From Flavobacteriaceae bacterium (GTDB lineage Bacteria; Bacteroidota; Bacteroidia; Flavobacteriales; Weeksellaceae), in assembly GCA_031273305.1 (NCBI GenBank), contig JAISSC010000108.1:1-9667 (forward strand): a DNA stretch of 9,667 bases. The letters run 5' to 3'. The translations under genes and the position numbers were made by a program. The notes under the pieces were generated by a model, which was not told the DNA's origin, searched no databases, and saw only the letters and a program-made list of their open reading frames with translations. This document shows positions 1 through 5,093 of the stretch, one piece after another. How positions within the stretch are numbered: the first letter of the stretch is position 1; each line of letters opens with the position of its first letter.

Positions 1-348
1 AGGGTTACGGTTTTAGGAGAAGTAGCCAAACCAGGAACTTTTACGTCTGCAAATGAGAGAATAACCCTGTTGGAAGCATTGGGGTTGGCAGGAGACCTGA
101 CAATCTATGGATTGAGAAAAGATGTTATAGTTATCCGGGATGTTGATGGAAATAAAACTTTTACTCATGTAGACCTAACCTCTAATGAAATTTTCAGGTC
201 GCCGGTCTATTATTTGTCTCAGAATGACGTGATTTATGTGCACCCGAACGGAGCAAGGAGAAATAATTCAAAATATGGACCATCTACCTCTATTCTTGTA
301 TCAATAGCCGGTATCATTATTTCTGTAATATCCGTACTTACCCGTTAA
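1..348 (+). CDS. Polysaccharide export protein, Wza/BexD-like, C-terminal part (5' end outside window)
   Basis: The frame is open from base 1 and ends in TAA at 346-348, so this is the last 115 residues of a longer protein; there is no true start in the window. The visible part begins VTVLGEVAKPGTF, the classic opening of an SLBB (soluble ligand-binding beta-grasp) domain, continues through ITLLEALGLAGDL, and reaches the strand QNDVIYVHPN typical of outer-membrane polysaccharide export proteins. It closes with a hydrophobic helix (SILVSIAGIIISVISVL) followed by TR*, a terminal membrane segment often seen in Bacteroidota homologues. In the Wza family such proteins form the export channel across the periplasm and outer membrane and work with a Wzc-type inner-membrane partner. 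That partner begins only 9 bp downstream, which supports the assignment and implies co-transcription. The family call is strong; the polymer exported cannot be told. Confidence 0.9.
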   Translation, partial: RVTVLGEVAKPGTFTSANERITLLEALGLAGDLTIYGLRKDVIVIRDVDGNKTFTHVDLTSNEIFRSPVYYLSQNDVIYVHPNGARRNNSKYGPSTSILVSIAGIIISVISVLTR

Positions 349-357
349 TTTTAAACA

Positions 358-2736
358 ATGGAAAAAATTAAGAACTATCAGGACGAAGAAACTATTGATA
401 TAAAGGAAATTATCTTCCAATACCTAAGTTATTGGAAGTGGTTTGTCTTTTCTGTATTTATTACCGTGTTGTTAGGATCCGTATATTTTGAGATTACCCC
501 AAAACAGTATCAGTCGGAAGCAAAGATATTATTGAATAATGATGCGGACAATAGCAGCTCTGTTTTATTAGGACTTAAGGATTTGGCATTGGGAAGTTCG
601 GGTTTATCTAATTCTCAGGTAACGGATCAGATAGAAGTATTGAAATCTCGCAGATTGATGACCAAAGTGGTGGATAAGCTGGGTTTGAATATTCAATATT
701 ACCAGAAAAAAGGGATAGTAACTCAGGAAGTATATGAAGAAGAAGCCTTTGTATTTGCCAAATTTACGGATGAAGACTCCAAATATGCCGTTGATACGGT
801 AAAAACTCTAAAAATTGAGATAAATCCTAATAACAGGTATATTTGTAAAGATGTATTGACGGAAAAGGAATATAAAGGAACCTTTGGTAAGCCTTTGAGA
901 TTTCCCTTCGGGAATATAGTGCTTCTTCGTAATCCCTTAGCAGAAGAGGGAAGCGAAGTAACAATCGTTATTTCCCCTATTGTCAATGTAGTATTGGGAT
1001 ATATCAATTCTATGGAGATACAGACCGTATCGAAAAACGGAAGTGTAATCAGCCTTGCCTTACAAAGTGCCCTTCCTGAAAATTCAAATAAAATTATTGA
1101 CCTGTTAATTTCACAGTACACGGAAGACATCATTGACGACAGAAAGCAGGTAGGCAACACTACGATTACCTTTATCAACGATCGCTTAGACCTTATTTCC
1201 AAAGATTTAGGTTCTACTGATGAAAACATGGAGAAATTTAAATCCAGAGAAAAAATAACGGATTTAGTGACGGAAGGACAAGCCGCCATTCAGCAGTCTT
1301 CAAGAATAGACGATAATCTAAAACAATACACCATACAGTTAAGTTTGGTAGACTATATGGATAAGTTTATCAAAACCAACAACAAATCTTTGGTTCCGTC
1401 GAATATAGGACTTACAGACCCTTCCATAGCACAAACAACACAAGTATATAACCAATTGGTACTGGAAAGGGACAATCTGTTAAAAAGTTCCACAGAAGAA
1501 AACCCGATGATTAAAAACCTGAATGAAAGAATCAGGGAATCTAACGATAACTTACAAACGAGTTTAAGGAACTATAAGACCACTACGCAAATTGCTATTG
1601 ATAATATTCAACGGCAGGCAGGCGAGATGATGGGAACTATCTCTCAACTACCCGTAAAAGAAAGAGGATTTAGAGATATTGTCCGTAAGCAGCAAACTAT
1701 AGAAGCCTTATACCTGCTTTTGTTGCAGAAAAGAGAAGAAGCCGAAATTACGACCGCTTCAACTCCGGATGTTGTCAAGATAGTAGATAAAGCCTATTAT
1801 CCGGATAAGCCGGTTTTCCCTAAGAAAATGATTGTTTTACTGGCTTCCGGTTTGTTGGGACTTATTATCCCATTCGGGGTGCTTTATGTCAGATTTTTAA
1901 TGAATGATAAAGTACATTCCCGAAAAGAAGTGGAAGAAGTAATTAAAAATATACCTGTTACCGGTTATATTCCAAAATCTGAGGAGAATTTGGTAGATAT
2001 AAAAAATACCGGTTCTTCTTCTGCCGAAGCATTCAGGATATTAAGAACCAATATCAAATTCTTATTGCCCGGTGATAAGACTAAGCCCAAATGCATTTTT
2101 GTAACTTCCACTATCAGCGGGGAAGGAAAAACCCATATTACAGTAAATTTAGCCTTCACTTTGGCATTAACCAAGAAAAAGGTATTAGTGCTGGAGGCAG
2201 ATATACGTAAACCAAAGGTTAGAGAATATCTGGGATTGAATAAAGGTTCCGGAGGAATCACGGAATATTTATCGGAAAACATTACCGATATTTCTAAACA
2301 TATAGTAAAAGTAAATTATAAAGATTCTGAAATTTTCCCCCAAGTAGATGTGTTCATGGCTGGAAGTAAAGCTCCTAATCCTTCGGAATTGCTGGAAAAC
2401 GGAAAATTTAAGGAAATTGTGAATTACGGACTTCAAAATTATGATTATGTACTGGTAGATACCGCACCGGTAGGCGTAGTCACGGATACTCTGTTGATTA
2501 ACAAAAGTGCGGATTTGATGTTGTATGTTGTCAGGGCAAATTATTTGCCTAAGAATTTGTTGGGGATACCACACCAGTTAAAAGAAGAAGGAAAATTTGA
2601 CGGACACAAAACCGCTATTCTGATTAACGAAGCAGATATTCATGGAGCCTATAGTTATAGAGATGGCGGATATCACAGTTACGGTTATGAAGAAAAAGAA
2701 AAGAGACCGTGGTATAAGAGATTTTTAGGGAAGTGA
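358..2736 (+). CDS. Wzc-like polysaccharide co-polymerase / BY-type tyrosine autokinase
   Basis: This 792-residue protein has the full one-piece Wzc layout. A Wzz-type chain-length domain starts with a membrane helix at about residues 26-44. A long periplasmic part (about 45-488) includes coiled-coil-like stretches and a LPVKERGFRD motif (431-440) matching the GNVR segment. A second membrane helix spans about 491-513, and a cytoplasmic kinase domain follows. Kinase motifs are Walker A STISGEGKT (584-592), Walker A' VLEADIRKP (611-619) and Walker B YVLVDTAP (697-704). The C-terminus carries a tyrosine cluster (Y765, Y767, Y772, Y775, Y777, Y786), the usual autophosphorylation tail. The first acidic residue of Walker A' is Glu where the consensus has Asp. 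In the family this kinase controls polymer length and export together with the Wza-like channel encoded just upstream. The ATG at 358 follows an A/T-rich leader without a clear Shine-Dalgarno site, which is normal in Bacteroidota. No partner phosphatase gene is in view. Confidence 0.95.
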   Translation: MEKIKNYQDEETIDIKEIIFQYLSYWKWFVFSVFITVLLGSVYFEITPKQYQSEAKILLNNDADNSSSVLLGLKDLALGSSGLSNSQVTDQIEVLKSRRLMTKVVDKLGLNIQYYQKKGIVTQEVYEEEAFVFAKFTDEDSKYAVDTVKTLKIEINPNNRYICKDVLTEKEYKGTFGKPLRFPFGNIVLLRNPLAEEGSEVTIVISPIVNVVLGYINSMEIQTVSKNGSVISLALQSALPENSNKIIDLLISQYTEDIIDDRKQVGNTTITFINDRLDLISKDLGSTDENMEKFKSREKITDLVTEGQAAIQQSSRIDDNLKQYTIQLSLVDYMDKFIKTNNKSLVPSNIGLTDPSIAQTTQVYNQLVLERDNLLKSSTEENPMIKNLNERIRESNDNLQTSLRNYKTTTQIAIDNIQRQAGEMMGTISQLPVKERGFRDIVRKQQTIEALYLLLLQKREEAEITTASTPDVVKIVDKAYYPDKPVFPKKMIVLLASGLLGLIIPFGVLYVRFLMNDKVHSRKEVEEVIKNIPVTGYIPKSEENLVDIKNTGSSSAEAFRILRTNIKFLLPGDKTKPKCIFVTSTISGEGKTHITVNLAFTLALTKKKVLVLEADIRKPKVREYLGLNKGSGGITEYLSENITDISKHIVKVNYKDSEIFPQVDVFMAGSKAPNPSELLENGKFKEIVNYGLQNYDYVLVDTAPVGVVTDTLLINKSADLMLYVVRANYLPKNLLGIPHQLKEEGKFDGHKTAILINEADIHGAYSYRDGGYHSYGYEEKEKRPWYKRFLGK

Positions 2737-2797
2737 TTATCTGACAAGTAAGAAAATTATTTATGAATTTTAACGATAAATCGAATATAATCTTATA

Positions 2798-2986
2798 ATG
2801 CAGGCAGCAAATCGGGTTGTATTTAATACGGGAATTACTTATGTGAGAATGTTAATTACGGTAGGTATATCTTTGTATTCTACCCGATTGATATTGAAAG
2901 GACTAGGTGCTGTGGATTATGGTATCTATAATTTAGTTGCCGGAATGATAACCTTGTTGTCTTTTCTCAATGCTGTCGGGCTTTAG
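2798..2986 (+). pseudogene. Truncated Wzx-type polysaccharide flippase (N-terminal stump)
   Basis: The frame opens at ATG 2798 and gives 62 residues before TAG at 2984-2986. They contain VVFNTGITYVRMLITVGISL, STRLILKGLGAVDYGIYNLV and AGMITLLSFLNA. This is the pattern at the N-terminus of oligosaccharide flippases (MOP/PST family) in Bacteroidota capsule loci: an amphipathic start, a first helix with an R-M pair, the LGAxDYGIYN loop and a second helix ending in FLNA. Intact members have about 12 helices and 400-500 residues; here only two helices remain. Homology stops at about residue 59-60, and sequence from a different gene family follows in another frame, so this is a deletion scar, not simply a point nonsense mutation. 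A 12-codon mini-frame (2763-2798, MNFNDKSNIIL) ends on the A of this ATG and could be a frameshifted piece of the original N-terminus. Flippase function should be absent. Confidence 0.8.
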
Positions 2987-3180
2987 CCATCGTTTTTAAG
3001 AAACAATTTGTCTGCATTATGAATAAGGATATAGAATATCAGGTTTATTAAACAGGTTTGGATTAGAAGATAGAATGATTTATGACGAAAGTAACATACC
3101 TAAAGATGGATAAAGTGTATAAAAAATTAGGAGAAGAAAGAAAAGAATCTATGGATTTTTTAATAAATGCTTTGCAATGA
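2980..3180 (+). pseudogene. C-terminal remnant of a polysaccharide pyruvyl transferase, with two frame breaks
   Basis: Read in three pieces, this stretch gives a continuous match to the end of the polysaccharide pyruvyl transferase family as I know it. Piece one (about 2980-3030) reads ALAIVFKKQFVCIMNKD, the segment after the conserved SFHGT motif. Piece two, in a different frame (about 3030-3100), reads YRISGLLNRFGLEDRMIYDE, the RI..LL..FGLEDR block. Piece three, back in the first frame (about 3106-3180), reads DKVYKKLGEERKES and MDFLINALQ, the usual lysine/glutamate-rich tail. Its TGA (3178-3180) overlaps the ATG of the next glycosyltransferase as ATGA, the junction expected of an intact operon gene. 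The N-terminal three quarters, including SFHGT, is missing, so it cannot be active. In the family the enzyme transfers pyruvate from PEP to a sugar as a ketal. The identification is by eye from short motifs and needs a profile search. Confidence 0.65.
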
Positions 3181-4136
3181 CCCCTAAAATAAGCGTTATA
3201 GTACCAATTTATAATGCAGAGAAATATCTCCCAAAATGTTTGGATAGTATTTTAGCTCAGACTTTTACGGATTTTGAGTTGTTATTAATCAATGATGGCA
3301 GTTTCGACAATAGTGGTAAAATCTGTGATGAATATGCAAAAGAGGACGATAGAATAAGAGTTTTCCATAAAGAGAACGGAGGAGTTAGTTCCGCCCGTAA
3401 TGTGGGGTTATACAATACCAAAGGAATATATTCTACTCATGTAGATAGCGATGATTGGATAGAACCGAATATGTTGCAGGATATGTATGAAAAAATAGTG
3501 TCAGATAATAGTGATATTGTAATGGCAGATCATTACTGTGATGACAAATATGTAAAACAAAAGCCCGGATCTTTAAATCCTGAAAATATAATAGATGATA
3601 TATTGAAATATAAAATAGTAAGTTGCATATGGAATATATTAGTGAAAAATGATTTATATTTGGAACATAATATATCTTTTTGTAAAACGATTAACTATGG
3701 AGAAGATGCTATGATATTGATAGAGTTATTTTCAAATAATCCCAAAGTAAGTTATTTACCTCAGGCATGGTATCACTATTCTACACATAATGAGTATTCT
3801 ATTACAAGAATAAATAATAAAGAAAAATGTTACAATAGAATTAAATTTTTGTCCGGGTTGAGATCAGTTCTTCAAAAATATCATAAAAATAAATCTACTG
3901 ATGCTTTCGAAACAAAACTTAGATTAGATATTTTATATAGCGAGTTGTTCTCAGGAGAAGAATACAAATTATTATTTCCTGCAAATAAATATCATTATGC
4001 ATGGAGGCAGTTTGGGATAAAAGATTTTTTATTTTTGAAATTGGCAGAAAATGGTTTTTATACTTTTTCATTTCGCTTGCATAAAAAACTTTCAAATATA
4101 AAATCTTGTTTAAAAATCATTAAATTTGGCTTATGA
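3177..4136 (+). CDS. Family 2 (GT-A fold) glycosyltransferase
   Basis: This 319-residue protein begins with the standard GT2 nucleotide-binding strand, ISVIVPIYNAEKYLPKCLDS (residues 5-24). INDGSFDNSG (38-47) follows, with the first conserved Asp at D40, then ENGGVSSARNVGL (66-78). The metal-binding DxD-type motif is VDSDDW (89-94). These residues are all present, so the enzyme should be catalytically competent, transferring a sugar from a nucleotide-sugar donor to a growing lipid-linked glycan at the inner face of the plasma membrane. The C-terminal half carries no diagnostic sequence that fixes donor or acceptor. The start ATG overlaps the stop of the pyruvyl transferase remnant and its own TGA overlaps the next start, both as ATGA. 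This implies translational coupling inherited from the intact operon. Base composition is more AT-rich than in the kinase gene upstream, as is usual for serotype-specific genes. Confidence 0.92.
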   Translation: MTPKISVIVPIYNAEKYLPKCLDSILAQTFTDFELLLINDGSFDNSGKICDEYAKEDDRIRVFHKENGGVSSARNVGLYNTKGIYSTHVDSDDWIEPNMLQDMYEKIVSDNSDIVMADHYCDDKYVKQKPGSLNPENIIDDILKYKIVSCIWNILVKNDLYLEHNISFCKTINYGEDAMILIELFSNNPKVSYLPQAWYHYSTHNEYSITRINNKEKCYNRIKFLSGLRSVLQKYHKNKSTDAFETKLRLDILYSELFSGEEYKLLFPANKYHYAWRQFGIKDFLFLKLAENGFYTFSFRLHKKLSNIKSCLKIIKFGL

Positions 4137-5017
4137 AACAAGCAATTTTAATTACAGCGTATAAAGATGTAGATAATATTATAGATATTATAAATTATTT
4201 TGATAATAATTTTGAATTTTATATTCATGTTGACAAAAAAAATAAGGACTATTTTACTTCAATAAAAAATAATAAAAGAGTCCATGTTTTTAGTAAATAT
4301 TCTGTTAGTTGGGGAGGGATAAACCATCTAAAAGCCATTTTATTACTATGCTATGAAGGGTTAAAAAACAATGAAAATACGTTTTTTCATTTAATTAGTG
4401 GGCAGGATTATCCGATAAAGTCAGTAAAAAATTTTCAAAACATAGACGAAACTAAAGATTATATAGATATTAATGAGTTTTCTCCCAAATTGTGGGGAGG
4501 TGGAGGCTTTGATCGACTTGATTATTATCATTTTTATGATATTATTAATATAAAAAACACAATAGGTTCGGGAACAATTTATAAACTTTTTGTTTTTAAT
4601 CATTTTATTCAAAAGAAATTAAAACTTAAGAGGGGATACCCTAATGATTTTCCCAAATTATATGGAGGAAGCACTTGGTGGAGTTTAAAAAGAAATACGT
4701 TGCAATATGTAATTAATTATACAAATGAGAATGATAAATTCTTAAACAGAATGAAATTTGCTTTTTGTTCTGAAGAAATATATTTTCAAACAGTACTTAT
4801 GACTTCTTCAGATTTTAAAAATAGTTGGATTAACGATAATTTAAGATATATTGATTGGATTGGTCGAAATGGAAATAATCCGTCTGTTTTAGATGTGAGT
4901 GATTTTTCAAAGATTATCTCTTCAAATAAATTATTTGCAAGGAAATTTGATAAAGATATTTCTAAAGAATTGAAGCAAATGTTGAAAGATAAATTATTAT
5001 CAGATGATTTAAAATAG
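4133..5017 (+). CDS. GT14-like glycosyltransferase (core-2/I-branching type, Branch domain)
   Basis: The 294-residue product carries landmarks of the Branch family (core-2/I-branching beta-1,6-N-acetylglucosaminyltransferase): ILITAYKD at 5-12, IHVDKK at 31-36, the block FFHLISGQDYPIK (84-96), YGGSTWWSLKR (177-187), SEEIYFQT (213-220) with the paired Glu expected near the active site, RYIDW (238-242) followed by NPSVL (249-253), and LFARKFD (267-273). Length is right for a bacterial member. In characterised eukaryotic members the reaction is transfer of GlcNAc or xylose to a branch point; bacterial homologues sit in capsule and O-antigen loci, and the sugar here is unknown. The start overlaps the GT2 stop (ATGA). 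The gene is visibly the most AT-rich in the window, suggesting an origin different from the kinase and uvrA genes. It appears intact. Confidence 0.88.
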   Translation: MKQAILITAYKDVDNIIDIINYFDNNFEFYIHVDKKNKDYFTSIKNNKRVHVFSKYSVSWGGINHLKAILLLCYEGLKNNENTFFHLISGQDYPIKSVKNFQNIDETKDYIDINEFSPKLWGGGGFDRLDYYHFYDIINIKNTIGSGTIYKLFVFNHFIQKKLKLKRGYPNDFPKLYGGSTWWSLKRNTLQYVINYTNENDKFLNRMKFAFCSEEIYFQTVLMTSSDFKNSWINDNLRYIDWIGRNGNNPSVLDVSDFSKIISSNKLFARKFDKDISKELKQMLKDKLLSDDLK

Positions 5018-5035
5018 AGGAGCAATTTAAAGATA

Positions 5036-5090
5036 ATGAAAAAAGTGCTTTTTATCAATACTTTGTATGCGCCTTAATATAGGAGGAGGG
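5036..5090 (+). pseudogene. Stump of a GT4-type glycosyltransferase N-terminus, cut off at the uvrA 3' end
   Basis: Nineteen bases after the GT14-like stop, a GAGGAG (5017-5022) precedes ATG 5036, which opens MKKVLFINTLYAP and then stops at TAA 5075-5077. Skipping the single T at 5075 continues the reading as NIGGG (5076-5090). MKKVLFINTLYAP plus NIGGG is the usual opening of GT-B fold family 4 glycosyltransferases, in which a glycine-rich loop follows the first strand. Nothing of the remaining roughly 350 residues is present, because the uvrA stop codon on the other strand begins 4 bases later. The reading therefore implies one frameshift and one deletion. The stretch is short and a chance resemblance is possible, but its position right after the last operon gene, with a ribosome-binding site, makes a decayed gene the best explanation. 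Confidence 0.55.
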
Positions 5091-5093
5091 GAC

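Noticed and set aside
723..1289. 188-codon open frame on the minus strand inside the Wzc-like gene
   Set aside because: It lies wholly antisense to a well-supported kinase gene, and its translation shows no recognisable domain or own start signals.
1965..2574. Two ~100-codon minus-strand open frames inside the kinase domain
   Set aside because: Both are antisense to the Walker motif region; their length is a by-product of the conserved coding strand.
2737..3176. Insertion sequence as the cause of the gene wreckage
   Set aside because: I found no transposase coding, no terminal inverted repeats and no target-site duplication; the residues are explained by two truncated operon genes.
4421..5058. 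Two short minus-strand frames within the GT14-like gene
   Set aside because: They are low-complexity K/I/N/F/L-rich translations, as expected opposite AT-rich coding sequence, with no family resemblance.
5018..5093. Bidirectional terminator between the converging operon and uvrA
   Set aside because: No stem-loop of useful length is visible there; the bases are better explained by the GT4 stump.
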